Positions 42,813 through 53,047 are shown, numbered from the stretch's first letter. The stretch is DNA of 64,000 nt from Globisporangium splendens (GCA_006386115.1 VFIW01000075.1:62001-126000); one strand, 5' to 3'. The notes: generated by a model not told the origin, from the letters alone. Made by a program: numbers and translations.

Positions 42813-44286
42813 CTATCGGGCCATTCTTTGCGACAGATGTGGTGACTTCACTGCGGTGCGCAACGAAGCATGGTCAGTGTAAACGGTGAACCGTTTACTT
42901 CCGAGCAAATACACTCTGAACTTCGTAAGAGCGTACTTCATGGCAAGCAACTCCTTGTCATGAACCGGATAATTGCGCTCAGCTGGCTTCAGCTGACGCG
43001 GCTGATAGCAGATCACGCGTTCTCGATCTGCATCGTCGCGCTGCATGAGCGCGCATCCGATTGCAAAGTCGGATGCATCACAGACCACATAGAATGGTCG
43101 CTCGTGATCGGCGATCGCGAGAACCGGAGCCTCCATGAGACTGCTTTTCACCTTGACGAATGCATCTTGACATTCGTCGGACCACTTCCAGTCGACGTCT
43201 TTCTTCAGTAATGATGAAAGACGTCGGATGATACCCGCATAGTTCTGCGAGTACTTATGGAGATACGTCGCAAGACCGAGGACTTGCGAAGATCCTTTTG
43301 GCTTGTTGGGACGGGCCAGTCGTTGATCGCCTTGATCTTTTCGGGATCAGGACGCACTCGGTTCTTGCCGACAAAGCAACCGAGAACGGGGATCTCATCA
43401 ACACCAAACATACACTTTGTATGTTGGCGTACAGCTTGTACTTCCGCATCAAGTCTAATAGCTGTCGGAGGTGCTCTTTGTGCACTTCCACATCGGATGC
43501 AGCATCCGATGCACGACTGTGTATGAACACGTCGTCGAAATAGCTTGGTGCGAAGTCTTGCACTGGACGTAATAGTTGCGTGACGCATCTATTGAACGTG
43601 GCGGGAGCATTTGTTAGCCCCTGTGGCATTACGAGCCACTCCCACAGCATCCCGCTCGGGATGCTGACTGCTGTGAAAGGGATATCCTTTTCACGCATCA
43701 AGATTTGATAGAACCCATCTCTCAAATCGATCGTACTAAAGATAGTACTACCTTGCATGCTGTCAATGATGACATCTTTGCGAGGTATCGGCGTTTGCGC
43801 CGGAATTGTTGCCGCATTCAACTTGTTGAACGCATGCACGATCCTCCAACCTCCTGTGGCCTTTTTCACACAGAAGGTGGGGCTGCAGTGCGGAGAGTTC
43901 GACTCGCGCACTTGGCCCGCTTTACGACGAGCTTCAAAGAACTCGTCGATCACCTTGACTTGCTCTCGGGGCAGTGGCTATTGCCTCGTGACGCAGTACT
44001 TTGTTCCCGACTTGAGATCAATCTCATGCCGAACTCCTTTGTCTGTCGGAAGACGACTGGGAACTTCTTCTGGGAATACGTCTTCGTACTCCTTCAATAG
44101 TCCGTAGAATGGACTGTCCTTCAGGGATTCCCATCCCTGAGCCTGAAATCGTTCCTTCTTCGTTGGCTCGCCGAGCACATCAGTGTCCATCACTGATGAC
44201 GACGCAAGGAAACATTCATCGAGTGGGTGTCTCTGTACTGCCGACTCGGCATTGCTCGATTCCTGAGGAGCAATGTAACATATCTA
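42813..44286 (-). pseudogene. Element D reverse transcriptase and RNase H, broken
   Basis: RT and RNase H are spread over three frames: RT fingers 44193-43978 ending in TAG at a Trp position; palm 43953-43430 with APSYFDDVFIHS; a piece near 43430-43250 in a second frame (VDEIPVLGCFVGKN); and RNase H 43151-42813 in a third frame (YVVCDASDFAIG, YTDHASLR). A TAG at 44284-44286 also closes the protease frame. At least three stops and two frameshifts make this pol dead. Confidence 0.85.
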
Positions 44287-45276
44287 CTCGAGGGTGCCTC
44301 GATGCAGTTCTTTCATGAACCGTTTCTGGCTCATGACGGGTAGCGTTACCACTTCCGAAGCGTCCTTCGGAGGGTCTTCTAACGCCATCTCATGAATATG
44401 AGATCCATCCTCATCAGTGACCATGACACTGATGACTTCGCACGAGGAGCCTTGATCAGAGGTCTCCATTGGCGTTACCTTTCCTTCGTCATCGCTCTTC
44501 TGAACAGAGCGATGAGCAACCGAAGTCTGTCCTTGAGACTTTCGGGTGGCTTCGCCTTCGGACATCGTGCTAAGGGGACCATCGCACACCTTTGCGTCAT
44601 GTTCGTTAACCGACAGCGCGTTGCGCGCCGACGGGCGGTTAACCTTGTTCCGCTTCATAGCGGGGTAACTGGTCGATTGTTGATTCCGATCGATGATCGG
44701 CTGATACTTCTTCAGCCATGGCATTCCAAGGATGACATCGAACTTGTCATCTAAATCCAGCCAAATGAAGTCTCCTTCCATTTGGCGTCCATCATGCGTG
44801 ACACGAAGCCGTGTCACGTGTTTCTCCGTCGTGACGGTGGCACCTGTTGCCAACCGCACGGTGATCTTCGACTCGGAGGAACGTGATTCGTCCGAAATTA
44901 CTCTCGCTAGCGCACGGGCGACATGCGATCGAACAAAGTTGTTTGATGCACCCGTGTCTAGCAGTGCCCGCAGAGGGGTCGTAAATCCCTCTACGGTTAT
45001 CTCAAGTTGGATGAGCCGATCTCTCGGCTCCTCCGCAGTCGTGGTAGTCCAGCAGCGCGTGTCATGCACACTGGGGGCTTGTGTCTCGTGCATCACGATC
45101 ACACCAGACGCATATTCGCCAGTAGAGCGCCCCGCGTCTACTGGTGGTTGACGTTTTTTGATTCTTCGCGCGTTGGACGCGAAGAAGTCGTCCGATGTGT
45201 GTCTCGGACGCAGGGAGCGGGCTGCGCCGCTCGGCACTCGTATTGAAAGTGCCCCAGTTTCTGGCAGCGGTGGCAC
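44284..45276 (-). CDS. Element D protease region (-1 frame after gag)
   Basis: The frame carries the aspartic protease signature LLDTGASNNFV (near 44945) and a downstream ILGMPWLKKY. It lies in the -1 frame relative to gag and overlaps it by 139 bp, including the slippery site at 45153-45159. The protease would be made as a gag-protease fusion by -1 frameshifting, so the ATG at the frame start need not be used. It ends at TAG 44284-44286, after which the same frame continues toward the RT. The LDTGAS motif is intact. Confidence 0.8.
   Translation of the reverse strand: MPPLPETGALSIRVPSGAARSLRPRHTSDDFFASNARRIKKRQPPVDAGRSTGEYASGVIVMHETQAPSVHDTRCWTTTTAEEPRDRLIQLEITVEGFTTPLRALLDTGASNNFVRSHVARALARVISDESRSSESKITVRLATGATVTTEKHVTRLRVTHDGRQMEGDFIWLDLDDKFDVILGMPWLKKYQPIIDRNQQSTSYPAMKRNKVNRPSARNALSVNEHDAKVCDGPLSTMSEGEATRKSQGQTSVAHRSVQKSDDEGKVTPMETSDQGSSCEVISVMVTDEDGSHIHEMALEDPPKDASEVVTLPVMSQKRFMKELHRGTLE
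45119..45159 (-). promoter_or_regulatory. -1 ribosomal frameshift signal: slippery site plus hairpin
   Basis: Reading the minus strand in the gag frame, TCA AAA AAC contains the classical heptamer A AAA AAC (45153-45159). After an 8-nt spacer comes a perfect 8-bp stem, CCAGTAGA (45144-45137) with TCTACTGG (45126-45119), closing a 10-nt loop. Loop bases CGC could pair with a downstream GCG (45111-45109) to make an H-type pseudoknot. The gag stop TAG lies inside the stem. Confidence 0.82.
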
Positions 45277-46208
45277 CGCAGCTTGCGCTTGTCGACGGGT
45301 CTCTTCGGAGCCGCCGGAGCTTGAACCAACGAGAGATCCATTGGTTCGGATCCACTGTAACGTGGAGGAGGTCTCGCGTGCCGGAACTGCGCGGCGCGGT
45401 AAGGGAACGCGTAAAGCCGTGCTTGCTTCGCGCTAAAGTCTTCCTGAAGCGCCAGAGCGATTGCTTGCTCTAGCGTTTCCGGGTATTCCCGGAACAGGTA
45501 GGTCTTGATGTGACCGTCCGTCAAGCCTTTCATGAACGTGGCGACTTGCGTCGCCATGTCGATCGGCTCTGACACGATACTTGATACCAAGTATCGAACA
45601 TGTTGGATATACGCGTGGAGATCGCGTTTATCCTGTCGGATTTCGAGAAATTCCGTGCGAGTACGGAATTCCGACTTTGGTGGCTCAAAGGCGGCACGAA
45701 TGTCGCCTTTAAACTCCGAAAGTGTGGAGAAACAACCATGGTCGGCCATTCGGCGACCAAATGCCCAGCTCTTGGCTCTCCCAGCGAGCTTGGACATCGC
45801 GAAATCGACCTGTTGCTCCGGATCGTAGATTTGTCCGGAGCGAATGGCGGCATTGATTTCGACGAACCATCGGAGGAGAGGCTCATTGTCTCCTCCGCCA
45901 TACTTCGCGACTTCAAGCCTCACAGGCTTTTGTCGTGGGAACTGTACCTGCGCAGAAGCTGCGCGGGTTGCTTCTCTTCCACGGTCTTCTGCCTCCTTCT
46001 GCAGGAACCCGATCGCCGTGAGGCGATGTTGGTCCTGCGACAGGGTGGCAAGGATGGCGAACACGGCCTTTTCGCCGATGATCGTCCTCATCCGTTGGAA
46101 GGCACTCCACTCGAGATCACTCAAATGGAGGCAATCCTCCCGGTTGATCGTCGCACTCGCGGTTTCCGCGGGTTCGAGATTCATCATCGGTTCTTCGTCT
46201 GTACTCAT
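45138..46208 (-). CDS. Element D gag with zinc knuckle
   Basis: 356 codons from ATG 46208 (MSTDEEPMM) to TAG 45138. The frame is open a little further upstream, but with no ATG. A retrotransposon gag domain occupies the middle (KSWAFGRRM, EFKGDIRAAFEPP, EFLEIRQ), followed by a CCHC zinc knuckle CHRCQKLGHFQYEC near the C-terminus for RNA binding. It forms the particle shell. The frame is intact, and near its 3' end it contains the heptamer for the shift into protease. Confidence 0.85.
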   Translation of the reverse strand: MSTDEEPMMNLEPAETASATINREDCLHLSDLEWSAFQRMRTIIGEKAVFAILATLSQDQHRLTAIGFLQKEAEDRGREATRAASAQVQFPRQKPVRLEVAKYGGGDNEPLLRWFVEINAAIRSGQIYDPEQQVDFAMSKLAGRAKSWAFGRRMADHGCFSTLSEFKGDIRAAFEPPKSEFRTRTEFLEIRQDKRDLHAYIQHVRYLVSSIVSEPIDMATQVATFMKGLTDGHIKTYLFREYPETLEQAIALALQEDFSAKQARLYAFPYRAAQFRHARPPPRYSGSEPMDLSLVQAPAAPKRPVDKRKLRCHRCQKLGHFQYECRAAQPAPCVRDTHRTTSSRPTREESKNVNHQ

Positions 46209-46240
46209 TACTGACGGCTCCCGCTCTGTGGTTGGACGGA

Positions 46241-46256
46241 CCACAAAGTGCTACCA
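46241..46256 (-). other. Primer-binding site of element D
   Basis: Minus strand TGGTAGCACTTTGTGG, two bases from the 5' LTR. Confidence 0.8.
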
Positions 46257-46258
46257 GG

Positions 46259-46645
46259 TGTAACGGGACTCGTTACACGGCGTACACGTGCGTTGAGGAA
46301 GCGCAGGTGAAAGGAAGGGAGCTTTGCGCGTTACCGTGCAAATTGAGAAGTGAATTAAAACGTTAAATTGCTAACATGCAATCGTAGTGACTGAAACCTA
46401 CGGTGTCTCTCATTGGTAGATAATCGGATGTCCAGTCCGACTATCATCCAATGGGATTAAATCTTAACGGATTAGTCTTATTGGCTAATATGCAAATGGC
46501 TACGTACAGTGTTCATGAGTGACACATATTAATGTGTCTCCAACTGTACAACGTGGGTGGGTTCGGAAGAGGTGGTAAAACCCATGTGGGAGAAAACCCA
46601 CACTCTCCTGACCCGGGAACCCATGTAATGGGAGGCCCCATTACA
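46259..46645 (-). repeat. 5' LTR of element D
   Basis: 387 bp, plus-strand TGTAACGGG...CCATTACA. Its right flank GAACT is the TSD. Confidence 0.9.
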
Positions 46646-46922
46646 GAACTAGTCAGATAAAAATACAGGCGCAGGCAGGACACCTGGATAGGAAGAAAAG
46701 TCGAATCAGTTGAAGAAAAGGATAGGCATGCATGCAGGGAGGCTTAGACGTAGCGCTAGCGAACTAAGTCCTCCATTCAATTCACTTTCCAATTTGCCAT
46801 CAAGTTGCCACCTCCTCCTCCGAGTCCAAGCCATCGTCCCCGACTTTCAGCCAATCAAGTTCCGACTTTCCGACTTTCGACTTTCGACCAATCAGATCTC
46901 AAGAAGACCCCAAACCATTACA

Positions 46923-47192
46923 GACAATATCACAAAGGCTGCTGCTGACACCTCTACCATCGAGTTCGCGCCAGAGGTTGCAGCTGGTGCAAGTGTAATC
47001 GACGCCGCATTCGGCGACAGTGAAGCCTCTAATGTCTCGTTTCCCGAGGAACTCGTTGCGGGCGTTGGACTCATCGTAGTGGTGCTGCCACTGTGACTAT
47101 TCGCGGCGTTTGAAGTCAACGTGAAGTCAAGTTTTGACATCTGGATTCTCGTATACATTGATGCCAAATTGAAGCGCGACCTTGGAGTTGAT
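46923..47192 (-). pseudogene. Elicitin-like pseudogene, C-terminal part
   Basis: The minus strand encodes the end of an elicitin-like protein: a last helix resembling that of the neighbour at 48967-49404 (NSKVALQFGINVYEN against VNMKDMLQLGLTVCD), then a Ser/Thr-rich stalk (SGSTTTMSPTPATSSS) and the start of a hydrophobic GPI signal. Helix and stalk are in different frames, so there is a frameshift. The solo LTR with TSD GACAA cuts the GPI signal; its last codons and TAG are at 38873-38902. Upstream the gene is cut by LINE copy 3. The Cys-rich core is not recognisable. Confidence 0.6.
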
Positions 47193-48762
47193 TTCTTTAT
47201 AAGGTGAGGTATACTTAGGTTCATCGTCGCGACCTACAATATCCATTCTCCTACCTAATCTTCATTGCGAATTTCATCTAGGAGTGTAAATGTGTCTCTA
47301 GCGCGGATTGCACTAGATCACTTCGAACTGCTAATCTTTGACCAGGATGGCATGTTCTCTTGGTCCTATGTGAGGCTGCCTTGTGTTGTCCAATGACCTT
47401 GGGTCTCCCGAACTTCGCATAAGCCAATGCATGACGTCGTTGTCAAGATCCTGGGTGAGATTGTTGAAAGCAGCTCTTTGAGTTGGGAAGTGAACCTGCG
47501 TTGAGGTTCTTGTGTCCATGGCTAGGTTGGCGGCTGAGTCCGCCATCTTGTTGAAGGCACGGTAGTGATGGTACCATCCTCGGATGTCGATGCAATCCGC
47601 GAGTCGTCGACTTGTCTGGTATAAACGTGCCAATCGGTGCTGTCGAGGGGACCGATGCATTCTCTGTTGGGAGATAATCAGTGCGCTGTCTCCAATCACG
47701 TACAACGGTTCGAAGTGACTGCGTTGGGCTTCTCGGAGTCCGTGTATGAGACCCCAGTACTCGGCAAAGTTATTGGTCGTGTCCTTCCTGCTATATGCCA
47801 TGCTCGCGGCCCAGATTAAACTGGCTGTGTGCGAGTCCTTATGGACACGTACGATAATGGATCCAGTCCCTCCTGGTCCTGGATTGCCGCGTGATCCACC
47901 ATCGAAAAACAACAGGTAAACGCCGCGAGTATCACTTGGAGTCAAGGGGATGGCGTCGATTTGGCTGAGAAAGCAGTCGGCATATGCCTTGAGAACTGCT
48001 GCAACCGTGTGACCGTCCGAGTCTCCAGCTTGCGCTTCAGCGAGTCGTGCGAGGTTTCGCATTCCTGCCTCTAATCTGGTCATCATGACCGCCATCTCAG
48101 CAGTCGATTCGATTGGACCCGAATCTATGCGTCGCAGATGCGCACACCAAATGGATTGTATGAGCGACGCGCTCATATATCGACACAGCATGTGTGCGAC
48201 GGGATAGAGATGATCTTGGAGATGTTCATTGGAGAACTTGTGTCCGATAATGTGTTTCTTGATCGTGGTCCATGCATGCCTCGGAGTATCTGGTAGATCC
48301 AGACTGAAGATCCAGATTGCGGGGTCGTGACCAGGAGTGATTCCGATCTTCGCCCATAGCGCATAGAAGTAGTTCCACACGAGTTTGGCTTTCGGACACT
48401 CCCAGAATAGATGTTGAACAGAAGATTGGACAACTTGGGAGCATTCGGGATTCGAGCAGGATAGATCAGCTTTCTCCTAGTTCCACATGGAGAGTCGATT
48501 GGCTTTCAGCCGGAGAAGAGTCTGAGTCGTATAAACTGTAATCCCTGGGATGCTGTGTAATTCGCTCCATTGGATTAATTGCAGTCCTGGCCACAGAGAT
48601 CCTGCTGTTTGGACAGCTTTGTTGACTGCTGCATCTCGAGTATCTTTGCCAATTTGTGTCCTCGTTGCTGCAACTTGTTGCCGATAGAAAGATCTGGTCG
48701 TATTTATGACATTATCGTTATACCTTGCGAATTTGGACATTGGTCAAAGGCGGAGTCTGTAG
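47193..48762 (-). mobile_element. LINE (copy 3) with RT zinc-binding and RNase H domains
   Basis: Minus-strand, 5'-truncated copy of the family at 2021. It extends further 5' and includes the whole zinc-binding domain (RLKANRLSMWN, then CSNPECSQVVQ...HLFWECP) and RNase H (FFDGGSRGNPGPGG). A TAG at 48477-48479 breaks the frame between MWN and EKADLSC; the frame also ends at TAG before 47331. Possible 6-bp TSD GTTGAT at 47187-47192 and 48763-48768. It sits in the elicitin-like pseudogene. Confidence 0.8.
47331..48740 (-). pseudogene. LINE copy 3 ORF2 C-terminus
   Basis: The coding part of the LINE above: a C-terminal thumb/linker, the CCHC-type RT zinc-binding domain and RNase HI with the DGGSRGNPG, NNFAEYWGL and GDSALI active-site segments. 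One in-frame TAG (48477-48479). The catalytic RT palm is absent. The last ~10 codons seen in copy 1 are shifted out of frame by a small deletion near 47335. Confidence 0.75.
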
Positions 48763-48966
48763 GTTGATAATGGCTGAGACGAGCAAGGAGCCTCTAGGTG
48801 ACTGTGTTGAGCACGCGTTGCATTATTGTTTGTCAAAAAAGAAAACATATACTAGAGAGTAGAACACTACGTTTGGGCATTACGGCCACTGACCAGGACG
48901 AAGGAGGGTGGTGATGATGTAGCGAAAAGAAAACTTAGCAAGTGATGATCTGCCTGCCAAGGTTCT

Positions 48967-49404
48967 TTACACTAACAATGCCCAGCCCGTGGCCAACAGC
49001 CATGACACTGCAAGGACTGGTATCGACGCGCTCGTCACTGAAAACACGCCAGAGGTTGGAGCTGGTGCTGTAGTGACGACTGTCGGCGATGAACTTGAAT
49101 CACACACGGTAAGACCAAGCTGGAGCATATCCTTCATGTTAACTCCCTGAAAAGTGCAGTCAGGGTACTTGGAGACTACTTCCTTGACCAGTGACAGACA
49201 CGTGTTGTCCTTGCAAAGTTCGTCGGTCGCAGTGTTGGCAGAATTCATGCTGCTGTAGGCGCTGCATTTGGGGTTTCCTGCCATTTGCTGTGTGATCGTT
49301 TTGATTTCCGTAATCTCCTTGGTGGTGCATTCTGCACCGAAGCTGACTTCCAACGAAGAAGCCAACCCAATCACGACCAAAGTAGCAAGGCGGGTGGACT
49401 TCAT
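48967..49404 (-). CDS. Elicitin-like secreted protein with predicted GPI tail
   Basis: 145 residues. A signal peptide covers 1-23 (MKSTRLATLVVIGLASSLEV...). The elicitin-type core has exactly six Cys at 26, 47, 64, 69, 83 and 101, the family hallmark that forms three disulfides. A Ser/Thr/Pro linker (SSSSPTVVTTAPAPTSG) and a hydrophobic end (VLAVSWLLATGWALLV) fit GPI anchoring. Elicitins bind sterols, which these sterol auxotrophs need, and some trigger plant defences; whether this one does either is not shown. Cys spacing (20/16/4/13/17) fits an elicitin-like (ELL) type rather than canonical class I elicitin. It has one exon and a perfect core promoter 61 nt upstream. An elicitin-like pseudogene lies downstream, so this is a tandem remnant. 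Confidence 0.92.
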   Translation of the reverse strand: MKSTRLATLVVIGLASSLEVSFGAECTTKEITEIKTITQQMAGNPKCSAYSSMNSANTATDELCKDNTCLSLVKEVVSKYPDCTFQGVNMKDMLQLGLTVCDSSSSPTVVTTAPAPTSGVFSVTSASIPVLAVSWLLATGWALLV

Positions 49405-49464
49405 GGCGTGCGACTTGGGACTTGGACGCTGAAGAGTGTTGGCTGACGTGCTTGGTGAGGTGCC

Positions 49465-49477
49465 AATTGAAGAATGA
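49465..49477 (-). promoter_or_regulatory. Oomycete core promoter of the elicitin-like gene
   Basis: Minus strand TCATTCTTCAATT, a 13/13 match to TCATTYYNCAWTT (initiator plus flanking promoter region), 61-73 nt upstream of the ATG. Confidence 0.85.
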
Positions 49478-50105
49478 ACCGAGCCAAGGAACGCTGGCCG
49501 AAAGAAAGCGGACTCGCGTCAAGGTCTTCCAGAATATAGCCAGTTCAAGGTGCCTTGAATAGTTTAGCTATTGACCACCTGAGCTGGTCAGTGGGTGCGA
49601 TGGGCACCGAATGGCGAAAGCTGTTCTGCACGAGGGTTTGTGGCTTCTGCTGAATGAATCCAATTCAGGCGCAAAATCGACGAAGTGGGTATATTTGAAA
49701 TAGTACACGAGTTCAGCACACCATTTTATAAAAATGCATTGCTGCTAAAACTACCACTTTTTTTATCACAGTACAAGAATTTCTACCTATTCGACCACAA
49801 TATGATGCCAGAAAAAAGGAGTCGTCCTTGTGCGCTGGGTGCTGTAGCCATTGGGCAACTCTACTGTAGTGTGGCTGCAAGCCCTGGCTGCACATGTGTA
49901 CGGACGTGGGTGTTACCGCGACAGCAGCTAGCCGCTCCAAGTGGACGTGTCCAAACGTCTACATGAGAGCAACTGCGTTATGTGTAATGACTCACTGAGA
50001 CCACGCACGTCAGGTGGTAGTGAGTCATCGCACCCAAGTGCGCAAGCGGCGAATTAGTCATACAGCCCAAGGGTTCAAGAAGGTAATTAGACATCGACAA
50101 ATGCG
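49478..50105. other. Intergenic, nothing recognised
   Basis: No gene, RNA or repeat that I can support. Confidence 0.45.
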
Positions 50106-50849
50106 TTGAATGTGCACATGAAAAATAGTAGAATGTTGCCATTGAGGCTAGCAAGAAGACGAACAGCGGCAAGTAGGAAGGCAGACAAAACAAAAGCAAA
50201 ACAAGATAAACAAACATTGTCACTTTTGGTTTTACTCTCCAACCAAGACTTGTCGCGCCAACTGGAAGCATGGGGGACGGCGCGTTTGTATGTCGATGGA
50301 GGTGCACGCGGCAACCCAGGTCCAGGAGGCAGTAGTTGGGCACTCATCTTCCTGAATGAACGAAGCAATCGATGGGAACTCAAAACATGCGGCTGTGCGT
50401 ACATGGGACCACAAGTCACGAACAATTGGTGCGAATACAGTGCGCTGAAAGATGGCCTAGTATGCAGTGCACACTACCTACAGCACTACGAAGTCAAGCT
50501 GAAAGTCTTCAGAGATAGCCAAATGATTATCGCAGCCCAGAACGGGTTCGCCTCAATACGCCAGACCGAGTTGCAGCCACTAGCAGTTCGGGCAAATCAA
50601 ATCATCGACAACTTTGCGCGGACCTCCTGGAATCACACAAAACGAGAACAAAACAAAATGGCCGATCTTCTCGCCAACATGGCAATGAGCTCCAAGAATG
50701 CGAAGATACTCACCGATGAATCGCGGGGAAATGATCAAATTCTTATGTCCCAAGTCGCAGCTCTACTCGACAATGATATCGGTGCCACCCCGTCAAAACA
50801 TAGAAACACCTCACTCTCGGCAGTGTTGATGAGACTCCGGAATTCTTAA
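50106..50849 (+). pseudogene. LINE-derived RNase H fragment (second LINE family)
   Basis: An open frame of 247 codons with an RNase HI domain: LYVDGGARGNPGPGG (first Asp), NNWCEYSALKDGL (Glu), VFRDSQMII (second Asp) and NKMADLLANMAM. The tail after RNase H (VAALLDNDIG) resembles LNNLTQDLDNDVMHW of the LINE at 2021 in position only, so it is a related but different family. No RT is upstream; the first ~70 codons have no domain. A (CT)n run at 50886-50907 may be its 3' tail. An alternative is a domesticated RNase H gene, since the frame is open. Confidence 0.65.
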
Positions 50850-50885
50850 ACTGTATGTAGATCATAAGTTAGATAGAATTGCCTT

Positions 50886-50907
50886 CTCTCTCTCTCTCTC
50901 TCTCTCG
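50886..50907. repeat. (CT)n microsatellite
   Basis: About eleven CT units just downstream of the RNase H frame. Confidence 0.9.
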
Positions 50908-50988
50908 CTGCTATCCTCTGACGTACCTAAGAAACTCTTACTCCCAGCCAAAGCAGGAGGCAGGAAGATAGCAGCCTCGGAATTACGC

Positions 50989-51393
50989 GTGAACCTTTCG
51001 CAATGGTTGCTCCACGGAATAGAGCTTCAAGAGGAAGAGGAGACGCTGGTGTACATGGCCATGCTCGACATGGCAACAGACTTGGAAGCGTCATATGAAG
51101 ACGCAAGACACGACAGCTCGCTCCCAGGCAAGCGTCCAAACATGGCCCGCGATTACATTCGCCGGTATGATCGCTTTCAGCAGCAGTACTCTGCTGAAAA
51201 CGCTGTGTACGACGACAAGGACTTCTAGCGCCGATTCCGCATGTCGAAGCATCTATTTGTGCGAGTTGTTGATGCGGTTATTGCCCACGACGACTACTTC
51301 AAGCAGATATCAGACACTACAGGCAAGCTCGGGATCCACGGACTAGTCAAGACCACAGCAGCGCGGCTTGTAGTTCGGTGTTCGATTCGCTAA
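50989..51393 (+). pseudogene. PIF/Harbinger-type transposase N-terminal fragment
   Basis: The segment PNMARDYIRRYDRFQQQYSAENAVYDDKDF, then a TAG (51226-51228), then RRFRMSKHLFVRVVDAV...HDDYF and LVKTTAARL, resembles the region before the DDE nuclease of plant Harbinger/ALP1-like transposases (the RRFRMs-x-LF motif). The DDE core is not found downstream. One stop and both ends missing: a decayed remnant. Confidence 0.6.
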
Positions 51394-51774
51394 CTCCTTG
51401 TGCATCGGATCGGTTGACTTGGCCATCGTTTGGACGTTGCTGCTGCTGCCGCAGGTATGCTTTCGATCGCCGATGCGAGGTGCGGAAACTTGGACAGTCG
51501 AGAATGGTCGCCAGCGCGCGCTATCGTCGTCGGCGTGTGCGTTTGGTTACCGGAAATGCACTCCAAGGGAAACCTTGGGCTGTCGAGAGTGGAGGCAAGT
51601 GAGGAAAGGTACCATCATGTCTCGCCCTATCCGTGTTTGTAAATTTACAGATTCGAAAGGATTTTGGTGATTCTATGTGGCTAGAAGAACGACAGAATCC
51701 TAACGGTTGTTCCATTTGTTCCATTTTTGACTCTAAAAGTTGGCTATTTGTTGGACAAAATCTTAGGAGCAGGA

Positions 51775-52077
51775 GTTTAGGAGCACCGGTGGAAATGCTC
51801 TAACAACGAACTGAACACACCAACCAATGCAAATGAAAACTGAAAATGCGAAAAAAACTCAGAATTAGACTAAAAAAGGCATTTTACCTTAAAACGTAGT
51901 GTTTTATGTCGAGGAGAAGGCTTTAACTCTACCACCTAGAACCAACACCAACCAACCCCAAGAACTTGTGTGAAAACCTCTAGTACACCTCCCCCAAGCG
52001 GGAGTACCTCACTTCACTCGGTAGATTACGCGCTACAAGCAGCGCGTTTGGGGAGCAACATTCCACTACCCTAAACT
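51775..52077. repeat. Possible MITE with imperfect terminal inverted repeats
   Basis: The left end GTTTAGGAGCACCGGTGGAAATG and the reverse complement of the right end (GTTTAGGGTAGTGGAATG) share GTTTAGG and GTGGAA(A)TG. The interior is AT-rich and non-coding. TSD not resolved, so low confidence. Confidence 0.3.
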
Positions 52078-52935
52078 TTAAAGGTACGAGTTCATTTTGT
52101 TGCATTTTTCAGGATTTTGTTTGGCACTTTTCAGTGTGTGCGAATGGGTAAGCTGACCGATGTGGCGGCTAGGCGATGTTTACAGCAGACGCCACTTCAC
52201 TTTCGTTCCGATTATTGGCAAAAACAACCAGAATGTCCCAAAGAAGATGACGCACGAGTGTGACTCAAATGCAGAAAACCCTGCGTATGCATAATAGCGA
52301 TTTCCTCTCGTTCATTTTGTATGGGACAAACTTGGAGGAAATACCCATTATCCAAATATTTCGACGCGGCTGAGACTGACGCCAACGGGTCAAAAGAACA
52401 GCCTCCCAAAATTCGATTAAGCCACAGTCCACTTAGCCAAATACGAATTTCGAGATGCCATTCGGCATTACTCACGTTGAAGACGCTCGCTGTTATAGAG
52501 AAAGACAGAGAGACAGAGAGCGGTTCGTGTGCGCGCGCGTTGGCCCTGAATTAGTATCGTAACGTAATCGCCATTCACGCTCGTTCCTTTTCTTCCGACG
52601 TCAGCGTCAACATCGTCGTTTCGCATTCCCACCTCCCCCATCATCTTCTTGTGTGCATCTAACTCGGCTCTGAACCAGCAAAAGTCTATATCACAGTTCT
52701 CTTCTCCCTACATTCATCTTTTACACCTCTTCAAGAACGAGCAGATCATGCTGATCATAGTCTCTTCCGTAGGTTCTCATTCTCACTTACCTTGAAACGC
52801 GTAATTACACCTCAGGGGGTAATATACCGATTGCCTGTACAAATGCATAGACTAGAACGTATAAAGCAAACGTATATAGCTTTGTAAAGGGAGACCCTCC
52901 CTCCTCATCAGCCCGCCCTTGAAGCTCGGGAGCAT
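52078..52935. other. Intergenic region upstream of the fimbrin gene
   Basis: No gene. Short GA-rich and CT-rich runs occur near 52500 and 52700; nothing else is recognised. Confidence 0.45.
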
Positions 52936-52948
52936 TCATTCCAGGATT
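52936..52948 (+). promoter_or_regulatory. Core-promoter-like motif, fimbrin gene
   Basis: TCATTCCAGGATT matches 11 of 13 positions of TCATTYYNCAWTT, 100-112 nt upstream of the ATG. Confidence 0.4.
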
Positions 52949-53047
52949 CGCAGAGACAAGCACAAGCGCGAGGAAGAAGACGAAGAAGAAGAAGAAGCCG
53001 AGTCCAACACCCACCCGCCCGCACTCGTCAACGCAACAGAAGCCGCC

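Larger units (their letters stand above)
39077..46645 (-). mobile_element. Ty3/gypsy element D, complete with antisense ORF
   Basis: 7.6-kb minus-strand element with 387-bp LTRs (39077-39463 and 46259-46645), PBS, polypurine tract (minus GGGGGGATGA) and a 5-bp TSD GAACT (39072-39076 and 46646-46650). Order on the minus strand: gag, -1 frameshift to protease, RT, RNase H, integrase and chromodomain, then a long 3' region. A plus-strand ORF lies in the 3' region and overlaps pol. LTRs are similar but not identical. Confidence 0.92.
38903..46922 (+). mobile_element. Family-E solo LTR, split by element D
   Basis: Pieces 38903-39076 and 46651-46922 together form one family-E LTR (TGTCACGTGTGCC...CCATTACA) with no internal region. 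It is flanked by GACAA at 38898-38902 and 46923-46927, a perfect TSD. The original element therefore inserted here, lost its interior by LTR-LTR recombination, and was later hit by element D. Confidence 0.9.

Noticed and set aside
45600..46214. 204-codon plus-strand ORF opposite gag of element D
   Set aside because: Antisense position 1 lies opposite sense position 3, the shadow register, with no domain or coiled coil. Unlike the ORF at 39647 it lies wholly within a sense gene.
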